In this document: positions 1 to 6,310 of the stretch, in pieces
Layout: each line of letters starts with the position of its first letter
How positions within the stretch are numbered: position 1 is the first letter of the stretch
Assembly: GCA_038227745.1 (NCBI GenBank)
Contig: JBBRPS010000250.1
Span: 1 to 12,440, forward strand
Reading direction: 5' to 3'
DNA: 12,440 nt
DNA from: DASPXY01 sp038227745
Lineage (GTDB): Bacteria > Planctomycetota > Planctomycetia > Gemmatales > Gemmataceae
Made by a program: the position numbers and the translations under genes
The notes under the pieces: generated by a model
Told to the model about the DNA's origin: nothing
The model's database searches: none
What the model saw: only the letters and a program-made list of their open reading frames with translations

Positions 1-790
1 AGCCGTGCTGCTCCAGCCAGTAGGCCAGCGGGAACTCGAAGCACAGCCACTCGCCCGAGCCGAGCGACTGCGGGTTGTCGTAGATCTGCGCGTACTTCGC
101 GTACGGCCGGTCGAAGCTCACGTCGCTCCACGGCCCCTGCGTGCCCTTGGGGTCGGTGTAGACCGAGTAGCTGTCCGGCCAGCGGTTGTACGCCTGCCAG
201 GTGTTGTCGCTGACCTGGAACAGGATGTCGGCGGGGCGGTCGTCGCGGACGACGAAGACGACGTAGCTCTGCCAGTACGGCTGGTCCGCGCGCTCCGGCA
301 GGGTGGTGAGCCGGCCGAGGTAGATGCCGCTGCGCCAGTCGGCGGGGATCGCGAGCGCGGCGGACGACTCCCACTGGCACTCGCGCAGGCGGCGCGGCCC
401 GACGGGCGGCACGGGCTGGGCCTTGCCCTGGAACGGGCCGAGGGTTTTCAGGAGCCGCGCGCCACGGCCTGCGTAGTAGCCGGTGCGGAAGATCTCGACC
501 TGGAAGCGTGCGGGCGGGTCCGTGCTGACCATGAGCCGCAGCGTGTCGCCGGCCTTGACCGACTGGTGCGAGCAGTAGCCCTCGATCCACGGCGAGCGGT
601 AGTGGCTCTGGTCGAGGCGGACGCGCGTCAACTGCCAGTCGAGCGCGCCGGGCTGGCGGTTCTCCTGCTGGACGGGGTTGGGCGGGGCAGGCTTTTTCGC
701 GGGGCCGGTGGCCCGGGCGGTCAGGAAGATGGCGGCCGCCAGGAGGGTGGCTGCAGTCAGGGCCAGGCGACGGGAGGTCGGTTCGCTCAT
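1..790 (-). CDS. N,N-dimethylformamidase beta-subunit-like exported protein, 3' end outside the window
   Basis: 263 residues are visible and the frame is still open at the left edge, so the C-terminus is missing. The start ATG (788-790) has an AAGGAG ribosome site 7 bases upstream (798-803). Residues 8-27 form a hydrophobic signal-peptide or anchor segment (SRRLALTAATLLAAAIFLTA region), followed by a Pro-rich linker. The rest matches my memory of the large-subunit family of N,N-dimethylformamidase: GYCSHQSVKAGD (71-82), EIFRTGYYAGRGAR (99-112), YVVFVVRDD (176-184) and SDNTWQAYNRWPDSYSVY (194-211). In the characterised enzyme this subunit carries the Fe-binding active site that hydrolyses dimethylformamide. 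Planctomycete homologues are mostly uncharacterised, so the substrate is unknown and the real role may differ. No alpha-subunit gene is visible. It is divergently placed from the DUF1080 gene, with 223 bases between the two start codons. Family call fairly sure; function not. Confidence 0.8.
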   Translation of the reverse strand, partial: MSEPTSRRLALTAATLLAAAIFLTARATGPAKKPAPPNPVQQENRQPGALDWQLTRVRLDQSHYRSPWIEGYCSHQSVKAGDTLRLMVSTDPPARFQVEIFRTGYYAGRGARLLKTLGPFQGKAQPVPPVGPRRLRECQWESSAALAIPADWRSGIYLGRLTTLPERADQPYWQSYVVFVVRDDRPADILFQVSDNTWQAYNRWPDSYSVYTDPKGTQGPWSDVSFDRPYAKYAQIYDNPQSLGSGEWLCFEFPLAYWLEQHG

Positions 791-1013
791 GCGTCAGCTC
801 CTTCCATACAAAGAGGATGTCGAAGTGTTGTCGAGGATAATGGCTGCCCGACCCGGATGCAACCGTCGCGGCGAGCCGGCAGAGCGCGAAACGGCAAGCC
901 CACTCCCCACCGCCGGGAGAGCATTGACAGGATCCCACCGGAGCAGGCCAACCCGGGGCGGGCGCCCCTCCGCGTTGTACACGACCGTGGTTCTACCAAG
1001 CGAAGGAGCACCC

Positions 1014-1712
1014 ATGAAGACAGCGCTGGCGATGTCGGCCGTGGCCCTGTGCGGGCTGCTGGCGGCCTCCACTCCCGCCCAGGACGGGGAGAAGAAAACG
1101 ACCCGGGACCAGACGCCGTTGCCGGGCTTCACCGCCCTGTTCAACGGCAAGGACCTCACCGGCTGGCAAGGCCTCGTGACGCTGCCGCAGCGCAAGAAGC
1201 TCACGCCGGAGCAGTACGCCGCCAAGGTGAAGGAGGCCACCGCGAAAGCTCAGAAGCACTGGACCGTCAAGGACGGCGTGCTGCACTACGACGGCAAGAA
1301 CAACAACCTGCAGACGGAGAAGGACTACGGCAACTTCGAGCTGTACGTGGACTGGAAGATCGAGAAGAAGGGCGACAGCGGCCTCTACCTGCGCGGCAAT
1401 CCGCAGGTGCAGATCTGGGACAACCCGGAAGGCTCGGGCGGCCTGTACAACAACCAGAAGCACGCGCGCAAGCCGCTGCTGGTCGCCGACAATCCGGTCG
1501 GGCAGTGGAACACATTCCACATCGTCATGAAGGGCGATAAGGTCACGGTAGACCTGAACGGCAAGCGGGTGGTCGAGAACACGCCGCTGGAGAACTACTG
1601 GGAGCGCGGCCAGCCGCTGCCGACGCGCGGCCCGATCGAGCTGCAGCACCACAACGACCCGCTGTGGTTCAAGAACATCTACATTCGCGAGCTTCCTGAT
1701 GCCGGAAAGTAA
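1014..1712 (+). CDS. secreted DUF1080 / 3-keto-disaccharide hydrolase-like protein
   Basis: 232 residues. The frame is open further upstream, but this ATG is chosen because AAGGAG (1003-1008) sits 5 bases before it and a clean signal peptide follows (residues 1-22, cleavage probably near STPAQ/DG). Residues 36-229 form one DUF1080 domain (Pfam 3-keto-disaccharide hydrolase, concanavalin-like beta sandwich). It shows the family landmarks LFNGKDLTGW (42-51), the NFELYVDWKI strand, GDSGLYLRG, VQIWDN, GQWNTFHI and the closing ELQHHNDPLWFKNIYIREL. Some family members act on 3-keto-glycosides and many planctomycetes carry dozens of copies; the substrate of this one cannot be read from sequence. It probably acts in the periplasm or outside the cell. 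It appears monocistronic and converges on the WD40 gene, with a strong hairpin between. Family call is firm, enzymatic activity inferred. Confidence 0.92.
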   Translation: MKTALAMSAVALCGLLAASTPAQDGEKKTTRDQTPLPGFTALFNGKDLTGWQGLVTLPQRKKLTPEQYAAKVKEATAKAQKHWTVKDGVLHYDGKNNNLQTEKDYGNFELYVDWKIEKKGDSGLYLRGNPQVQIWDNPEGSGGLYNNQKHARKPLLVADNPVGQWNTFHIVMKGDKVTVDLNGKRVVENTPLENYWERGQPLPTRGPIELQHHNDPLWFKNIYIRELPDAGK

Positions 1713-1827
1713 CCGCGCGCGCGGTTGGCGATGGGGTGGGCGCGCCGCCGGGCTGGCCTCGGCGGGGTAAACCCGCCGGCTCGTTTGCCCCCCGCAGAAG
1801 GAGTCGTAAACCGCAGAAGCGCTTTGC

Positions 1828-1871
1828 GGCTTGTCCCCGCTGTCCGAACCTCCAGACAGCGGGGACAAGCC
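1828..1871. repeat. perfect 17-bp inverted repeat, 10-base loop
   Basis: The arms are GGCTTGTCCCCGCTGTC (1828-1844) and its exact reverse complement (1855-1871), around the loop CGAACCTCCA. Its place between two convergent stop codons suits a bidirectional terminator or a dispersed palindromic repeat. There is no U-tract, and the composition looks like a genomic REP-type element rather than a standard terminator. Confidence 0.8.
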
Positions 1872-1893
1872 CCGCCGCTCGCCAGGACAGCGC

Positions 1894-2016
1894 TCAGGCG
1901 TACCGGCGGCGGACGAGGCCGCGGAAGACCTTGCGCGCCTGCTCCAGCGGCCCGCGAACGTCCCAGAGAGTTACCGGCATCCGTTCGCGGCACCTTCCTC
2001 CGCGCGCGCAATTCAT
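1894..2016 (-). CDS. possible small ORF or gene-end remnant, unrecognised
   Basis: A 40-residue frame that starts 9 bases after the WD40 stop codon. An in-frame second ATG lies at 1978-1980, and the tail reads TLWDVRGPLEQARKVFRGL and then VRRRYA before TGA (1894-1896). The third codon positions after the second ATG are almost all G or C, as expected for real coding sequence in this genome; the other two frames are mixed. No family recognised. It could be a small protein translated with the WD40 gene, or the last piece of a deleted gene. There is a GGAGGAAGG stretch inside the frame, 12 bases before the second ATG. Confidence 0.3.
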   Translation of the reverse strand: MNCARGGRCRERMPVTLWDVRGPLEQARKVFRGLVRRRYA

Positions 2017-2025
2017 CGGTGCCAA

Positions 2026-3267
2026 TCAACGGCGTTCCTCCGGGAGGCCTGGCACGTTCCACAGTTGCAAGATCCCGTCCTGGAACGCGACGGCGAGCTG
2101 CCGGCCGCCGGGGGCGTACGCCACGCCGCTGACCGCGGCCCCGTGCCCCCACAGGGCAACGAGCAGCGTCCCCGTCGCCGTGTCCCACAGCCGCACGCTC
2201 CCGTCCTGCGAGGCGCTGGCGAGACGCTTGCCGTCGGGGCCATAGGCCGTGCCCGTGACGGCGCCGCGGTGCCCGCTCAGCGCGAACGCCTGTTTCTCGG
2301 TCTGCAGGTCCCACAGTTTCACCGTCCGGTCCGCGCCGCCGCTGGCGAGTTGCTTCCCGTCGGGGTGAAAAGCGAGCGCGCGCAGGGCGGCCGTGTGCCC
2401 CTTGAGCTGGAAGGACCGTCCGCGGCGCGGATCCCACACCTCGACCGTGCCGTCCTCGAGCGCGCCGGCCAGGCGCTCGCCGGGGCGGTCAAAGGCGACG
2501 CGGTAAACCGTTTTGGGGAGCGACCGGGCGGAGAGCAAAATGGGCGGGACCGCCTGCACGTCCCAGGTCGCGACCCGGCCCTCGAACGCTCCGGCCAGCC
2601 GGCCGTCGGCGGCCAGCGCCACGCCCGCCAGGAAGCCCTGCTTGCCCGTCGCGGGGCGAACGTCCTCCGGCTTCGTGCCGGACAGGTCAACGGGGCGGTG
2701 CGTCAGGGCCAGGACCAGGCTGCCGGTCTTGCCGTCCCACAGCCGAACCGTTCCGTCCCCGGAGGCGCTCGCCAGGTACTTGCCGTCGGCACTGCAGGCC
2801 ACGTCGTAGACCGGCGCCTTGTGCCCTTCGAGGGTGGCGATTTCCCGGCCGGTCAGCGCGTCCCAGAGTTTGACGGCTGTGTCCCGGCTGTCGCTGACGA
2901 AGCGCTTGCCGTCGGGGCCGTAACCGACGCAGTTCATGTGCATCCGATTCCCGACGCCTCCCGCGATCGGCGCGGCCTCGCGGTAACCCTCCGGGACGGA
3001 AGCCGGCGGCGTGACGAACTGGACCGGGGCAGCGGGCTTCGCCGGGGGCGGGGCCTTTTCCGCGGCCTGCGGCACCGGCCGGGAATCGGGGATGGCCGGG
3101 CCGGCGGCGCGCGGCCACAGGACGTAGACCGCCACGCCGAGCAGGGCGACCGCCGCCCCCGCCAGGAGGGCGCGGCGGCGCCGGGGCCTGGGGGAGGCTG
3201 CCGGGGAGAGGATCTGGGTGGCCGGCAGGCCCGTGGCGGAGTCCGTGGGGAGACGGCTTACGCTCAC
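2026..3267 (-). CDS. membrane-anchored WD40 seven-blade propeller protein
   Basis: 413 residues from a GTG start at 3267. A short Arg-rich cytoplasmic head (RPRRRR, 27-32) precedes one transmembrane helix (about 33-51, ending YVLWPR) and a Pro/Ala linker to about residue 95. Seven WD40 blades fill 105-404; the clearest end in KLWD, RLWD and KLWD (132-136, 174-178, 316-320). Blades 3 and 4 are degenerate (ATWD, EVWD). The propeller should act as a protein-binding platform on the outer side of the inner membrane. The helix-plus-LWPR junction matches that of the kinase-WD40 protein in this window, but no kinase domain is present, so this looks like a kinase-less relative. Start uncertain: no good ribosome site precedes the GTG. 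The frame is open to an ATG at 3381, but that extension is AT-rich and overlaps the promoter of the opposite gene. Confidence 0.85.
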   Translation of the reverse strand: MSVSRLPTDSATGLPATQILSPAASPRPRRRRALLAGAAVALLGVAVYVLWPRAAGPAIPDSRPVPQAAEKAPPPAKPAAPVQFVTPPASVPEGYREAAPIAGGVGNRMHMNCVGYGPDGKRFVSDSRDTAVKLWDALTGREIATLEGHKAPVYDVACSADGKYLASASGDGTVRLWDGKTGSLVLALTHRPVDLSGTKPEDVRPATGKQGFLAGVALAADGRLAGAFEGRVATWDVQAVPPILLSARSLPKTVYRVAFDRPGERLAGALEDGTVEVWDPRRGRSFQLKGHTAALRALAFHPDGKQLASGGADRTVKLWDLQTEKQAFALSGHRGAVTGTAYGPDGKRLASASQDGSVRLWDTATGTLLVALWGHGAAVSGVAYAPGGRQLAVAFQDGILQLWNVPGLPEERR

Positions 3268-3317
3268 TTGGCGGCGCTGATCCCGAAAAAGCGAAAAAGG
3301 AAAAAAGAGCAAATTGA

Positions 3318-3345
3318 TTGCCTGGGAGCCGAAACGAGTTATAAT
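3318..3345 (+). promoter_or_regulatory. sigma70-like promoter for the transglutaminase-like gene
   Basis: A perfect TATAAT (3340-3345) lies 16 bases after TTGCCT (3318-3323, 4 of 6 matches to the -35 consensus). It sits in an AT-rich patch that stands out from the GC-rich surroundings. It is 53 bases upstream of the ATG at 3399, and the ribosome site GGAAGG (3388-3393) is spaced 5 bases from that ATG. Confidence 0.55.
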
Positions 3346-3398
3346 ACACACCCGCAACGGCTGGGCTTCGATAAAGACCATTTTCCTGGAAGGCCACC

Positions 3399-4460
3399 AT
3401 GATGGAGTGGCAGCAGCTTGTTCGGCTCTCGGACGCGGAACTGTCGCGGCTGGACCTCGCCGCGGTAAACCTTGCCTGCGCTTGTGGCCTCCCTGGGACA
3501 GAGAATCTCGGCGTCATCACTTGTCTTCGCACAATCGACGCCTGGGCAGATCGCATCCGTGACCACAGCGCCCAGGCTGCTCAGCAATTCCGGCGCCGTC
3601 CGGAAGCGTTCAACGATTCTTGGGCCTTCTGTCGCGTCATGGACATGGTCACGGTGCTTCAGCGTGACCTCGGTGCTCATTACCACCAGGCCCTCATTGA
3701 GGCGGACGACGCTTTCTTCTTCAGCCGGCCTGAGCACCTGTTTGTGCATGGGGTGCTTCTTGAGGAAGGGCGGCACCTGCTCCTCGCTGCCGCCCCTGTA
3801 TGTCGCCATCGGCAGGCGCCTGGGGTATCCGCTCAAACTGGTCACGGGCTCCCGACACCTGTTCGCCCGCTGGGACGACGGCGCGGGCGAGCGCTTCAAC
3901 ATCGAATGCACCTCGCGGGGGCTCGTAAGTCATCCGGATGACTATTACCGGACCTGGCCACGGCCGCTGACCGACGACCAGATCCGCCGGTTCGGGGCCT
4001 TGCGTTCCTTGACGCCGCGGCAGGAGTTGGGCACCTTCTTGGGGAACCGTGGTCATTGCTTCCTCGAAAATGGCCATCTGCGCTTCGCGGTAGCCGCCTA
4101 CGCCCATGCTTGCGAACTGGACCCGCCCAATGAGGCGCACTCGGCTTCGCTCGTCGATGCCATGAATCGCTGGGACCGTCACCTGCGGTCGCGCCTGATG
4201 CCTAGATTTCCTGGCCTCACCATCTGTTTTCCGCCACGGCGCTTCCCGTCGATCCCCAAAGACTTGGAGCAGGGGATCGTCCACATGATGACGAAAGAGA
4301 ACCTGCTGAACGACCGCAAGCTTCAAGCAGCATTTTGGGGACCGCTTCGCCGGGATGGCAGGCTGCCGCCGTCGAATCCCCTGGCCCATATCGAGATCAA
4401 GTACCCGACAACTTCCGACGGTACGGTGGACGTGATTCTGCACAAGTCCGTACCGCTCGA
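3399..4460 (+). pseudogene. transglutaminase-like (SirB1-type) protein, frameshifted and lacking its own stop
   Basis: The gene starts at ATG 3399 with GGAAGG 5 bases upstream. The first 124 codons (to GGG 3768-3770) read DLAAVNLACACGLPG, MVTVLQRDLG and PEHLFVHGVLLEEG. Homology then continues one base later: skipping C3771 gives GGTCSSLPPLYVAIGRRLGY, with Cys (3778-3780), then SRHLFARWD (His 3856-3858) and RFNIECTSRG. These are the Cys, His and third-residue regions of the transglutaminase-like fold of the SirB1 family. After them come DDYYRTWP and a TPR-like stretch (AVAAYAHACELDPPN). Without a shift, the first frame stops at 3941. The second frame runs past its homologous end, about 4440-4470, into RHS sequence read in the wrong frame, and stops at 4713. 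The protein was probably a cytoplasmic hydrolase or protease-like enzyme of unknown substrate. Decay, sequencing error and programmed +1 shifting are all possible; decay plus fusion is preferred. Confidence 0.75.
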
Positions 4461-4537
4461 TTTCGACCGAACGGCTGCACAACCCGACCATTGGTCGCTG
4501 GATCTCGGAGGACCCCATCGGCTTCGAGGCGGGAGAC

Positions 4538-5203
4538 GTGAACCTCTACCGCTACGTTCACAACGCGCCGCCGAACCGAGCGGACCCGAGCGGGCTGCAG
4601 GAGATCGAAGGCGAATCGGGGGAGAACCATCGGCAGACCAACACGCAGATGGTCTTGTCGGCCTTGACGAGCCCCTTCAGCGCGGTCCAAGGGTGGTTCG
4701 TGGACCTGACTGACAAGTACCGCTACCTGCGTGGAGTCCCTGTGCTCGGCCCCGGTGACCTGCCGAGGGCCCCGGCGCACTGGGTACGGAGGGGCGTTAA
4801 CGGAGGGCACTACTTCGCCGGAGAACTTCCGCCAGGTGCGCTGCTCGGCCCACACCAGTGCGGCCCGTGTATCGGCGTCATTCTGATCCCGCCCAGCCGG
4901 AACGGAACCTTCTATGCGTTCCATTTCACGGCCCTCGATAACCCCGCGGACACCTTCGACGCGGTTCTCGGCGCGGCCGTTCACCGGGCACGGTTGCGTG
5001 GCTACCGGGCTGTGATCTGTGGCGGGGAGAGGCTCGCGGGGAGCGAGCAGACGATGGCGGACACGATGGGGAGTGTCCGGTACGGACTCGATTCGAGAGG
5101 GATCCGAATCATCGGGTACGTTCGCGGGCCTACCGCCCAGATTGATCGGGACGGGAACATTTACTGGACGACACCCCCGGGAGTTCCCTTGGGAGGGTAT
5201 TAG
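4538..5203 (+). CDS. RHS C-terminal core fragment with a CheD-like (deamidase-like) tip
   Basis: The recognisable RHS core end begins near 4472 (RLHNPTIGRW, then ISEDPIGFEAGD) and ends with NLYRYVHN and DPSGLQ. This frame has a stop at 4433-4435, so only the last 35 or so core residues remain and the filament-forming part is absent. The first usable start is GTG 4538, giving 221 residues, with GAGG (4526-4529) 8 bases ahead. Residues 1-20 are RHS; 21-221 are the variable tip. Tip landmarks: CGPCIGVILIPPS (108-120), FYAFHFTA with His129 (18 residues after Cys111), RAVICGGERLAG (157-168) and GIRIIGYVRG then DRDGNIYW (188-210). The order LGxC, His, GGA, gI.i.a, G.v in the bacterial chemotaxis deamidase CheD is closely similar. 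RHS tips are usually toxins. No immunity gene is recognised next door. Expression is uncertain; it may be a silent orphan tip. Confidence 0.7.
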   Translation: MNLYRYVHNAPPNRADPSGLQEIEGESGENHRQTNTQMVLSALTSPFSAVQGWFVDLTDKYRYLRGVPVLGPGDLPRAPAHWVRRGVNGGHYFAGELPPGALLGPHQCGPCIGVILIPPSRNGTFYAFHFTALDNPADTFDAVLGAAVHRARLRGYRAVICGGERLAGSEQTMADTMGSVRYGLDSRGIRIIGYVRGPTAQIDRDGNIYWTTPPGVPLGGY

Positions 5204-5206
5204 CCT

Positions 5207-5212
5207 GGGAGG
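5207..5212 (+). promoter_or_regulatory. ribosome-binding site that favours ATG 5221 over ATG 5215
   Basis: GGGAGG ends 2 bases before the ATG at 5215 but 8 bases before the in-frame ATG at 5221. Normal spacing therefore points to the second ATG. Confidence 0.6.
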
Positions 5213-5220
5213 TCATGAGC

Positions 5221-5946
5221 ATGGCCGGGAAAAACAGCCTGTTCCTGTTCCTGTCGCTCCTCGCTTTCGTCGCACTCGCCGGCGCAGTCGCCGTCGGGGT
5301 CAGGACCACGAACGAGCAGAGGGGGCAGGCAGACTGCTACGGGAACATGAAAGCGATCGCGATCAGCCTCCTTGAGTACCACGACAAGTACAAACGGTTC
5401 CCGCCCGCCTACGTGCTGGGGGCGGACGGCCGTCCTGCGCACAGTTGGCGGACGCTGGTACTTGAGTTCCTCGATCCCGCCCTGTACCGGCAGTACAACT
5501 TTAACGAGCCCTGGAACGGCCCGAACAACCGGATCGTGCTCGGGCGCCGGCCTCAGTGCTTCTCTTGCCCTAACGAAGGCTCCGGTTCCCCCACCACGAC
5601 TAGTTACGTTGTCGTGGTGGGGGACGGGACCGCGTTTCCGGGGGCACGAACGACTTCGCTGCGCGACATGATGGACGGCCGAAGCACGACCGCCGTCATC
5701 GTGGAGATCCGGGATTCGACCATCGGCTGGACAGAGCCACGTGACCTCCAATTGGAGGACATGAGTCTCGCAATCAACGACGAGAAGAGCCCGAGTATCT
5801 CCTCCTATGACCCGCTGGGTCCGTGCGTGTGCTTTGCTGATGCGTCGTTGCTGCGGGTGAAGAATAACGTCCGGCGCGAAACAGTGAAGTCCTTGCTTAC
5901 TATCGCGGGGGGAGAAGCAGTCAACCTCCGCGAACTGACCGATTGA
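5221..5946 (+). CDS. DUF1559-family membrane-anchored protein, short variant
   Basis: 241 residues (243 if the ATG at 5215 is used). Residues 5-27 form one hydrophobic helix, then comes the DUF1559 body: NMKAIAISLLEYHDKYKRFP (42-61), GRPAHSWRTLVLEFLDP (70-86), YNFNEPWNGPNN (92-103), CPN (116-118), SYVVVVGDGTAFPG (128-141), DMMDGRSTTAVIVE (149-162), GWTEPRDL (169-176), and the closing FADASLL and LLTIAGGEAVN. Most family members begin with a type IV prepilin-like leader (GFTLIELLV). Here that leader is replaced by a plain Leu/Ala-rich helix with no GFTLIE, so processing by a prepilin peptidase is unlikely. Function of DUF1559 proteins is unknown; they are very abundant in planctomycetes and probably sit at the cell envelope. 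It starts 17 bases after the RHS-tip stop, so it may be co-transcribed. Nothing suggests that it is an immunity protein. Confidence 0.88.
   Translation: MAGKNSLFLFLSLLAFVALAGAVAVGVRTTNEQRGQADCYGNMKAIAISLLEYHDKYKRFPPAYVLGADGRPAHSWRTLVLEFLDPALYRQYNFNEPWNGPNNRIVLGRRPQCFSCPNEGSGSPTTTSYVVVVGDGTAFPGARTTSLRDMMDGRSTTAVIVEIRDSTIGWTEPRDLQLEDMSLAINDEKSPSISSYDPLGPCVCFADASLLRVKNNVRRETVKSLLTIAGGEAVNLRELTD
5587..5624. repeat. perfect 14-bp inverted repeat inside the DUF1559 gene
   Basis: TCCCCCACCACGAC (5587-5600) and its exact complement (5611-5624) flank a 10-base loop. It arises from codons for Pro-Thr-Thr-Thr followed by Val-Val-Val-Val-Gly, so protein sequence may explain it, though the mRNA hairpin would be strong. 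Confidence 0.75.
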
Positions 5947-5997
5947 CCGCATGGATGGGAAAAGAGAGGAGCCGTGCTCTGAGGGGGAAAGGGGACA

Positions 5998-6031
5998 GGG
6001 AAACAAAGGTGTCAGGGAAACAAAGGTGTCA
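5998..6031. repeat. 17-bp tandem direct repeat, two copies
   Basis: GGGAAACAAAGGTGTCA occurs at 5998-6014 and immediately again at 6015-6031. The second copy runs into the left arm of the inverted repeat at 6020-6080. This suggests slippage or stepwise growth of the repeat element. Confidence 0.8.
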
Positions 6032-6080
6032 GGAACCTTTGTCACTATTCGATAGCGACAAAGGTTCCTGACACCTTTGT
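6020..6080. repeat. REPIN-like element: perfect 24-bp inverted repeat
   Basis: The arms 6020-6043 and 6057-6080 are exact reverse complements. The 13-base loop can pair further (CTAT/ATAG around TCG). Each arm also contains its own inverted ACAAAGG/CCTTTGT around TGTCAGGAA, so the whole looks like two REP units in opposite orientation. Similar REP palindromes are normally spread by a separate REP-associated tyrosine transposase, which is not in this window. It lies 73 bases after the DUF1559 stop and could also terminate transcription. Confidence 0.8.
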
Positions 6081-6310
6081 CGCTCCGTGGACAGCGGATC
6101 GGGGTCCAAAGCCCCCGCACTGTTGCCCGGCCACGGCCCCGCGGCGAGGCGCCCCCTTCCCTCCCCCGGGTCCTCATGGCACAAGTTCCCCGGCTTCGCC
6201 GGTACTATGGAGCGCTCCGATTCCCAACCGTCCTTCCCGTCCCACTTCGTTTCCTTCGCAAGACGGTTACAGCCCCGCGCGCCTGTGTTCGTCGCTCCGG
6301 CCAAGCCCGA
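6081..6310 (-). pseudogene. ltrA: N-terminal fragment of group II intron reverse transcriptase/maturase
   Basis: The minus-strand frame reads KETKWDGKDGWESERSIVP, then AKPGNLCHEDPGEGRGR, then a segment ending PLSTERQR. The pattern (E)SER.IVP.KPGN...DP.EGRGR...STKxQR is characteristic, from memory, of the N-termini of many bacterial group II intron RTs, just before the fingers domain. Homology ends where the right arm of the REPIN begins (6080), and the frame then hits TGA inside the REPIN (6029-6031). The RT catalytic region, maturase and endonuclease domains are all absent. No ATG is well placed; a position where homologues tend to start with Met reads ACG (6248-6250). The symbol denotes the family only. 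Confidence 0.65.

Larger units (their letters stand above)
1713..2025. other. convergent intergenic region
   Basis: This interval separates the stop codons of the DUF1080 and WD40 genes. It holds a GC hairpin GGCGGG/CCCGCC (1761-1766 and 1772-1777), the perfect inverted repeat at 1828-1871 and a possible short minus-strand ORF (1894-2016). No T-run follows either hairpin, so classical intrinsic termination is not obvious. No larger gene remnant was recognised. Confidence 0.6.

Noticed and set aside
5..1540. Long plus-strand open frame at the left end
   Set aside because: It is an Arg/Ala/Val-rich shadow of the minus-strand DMF-amidase-like gene and of DUF1080; no domain motifs, and the real frames carry the homology.
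3268..3381. Upstream extension of the WD40 protein to ATG 3381
   Set aside because: The extension is coded by AT-rich promoter-like DNA, overlaps the opposite promoter and adds no recognisable domain.
1831..3402. 523-codon plus-strand open frame
   Set aside because: Shadow of the minus-strand WD40 gene; it would also read through the promoter at 3318-3345.
5221..5946. DUF1559 gene as immunity protein for the RHS tip
   Set aside because: It belongs to a widespread planctomycete family of cell-envelope type with no known immunity role; position alone is not enough.
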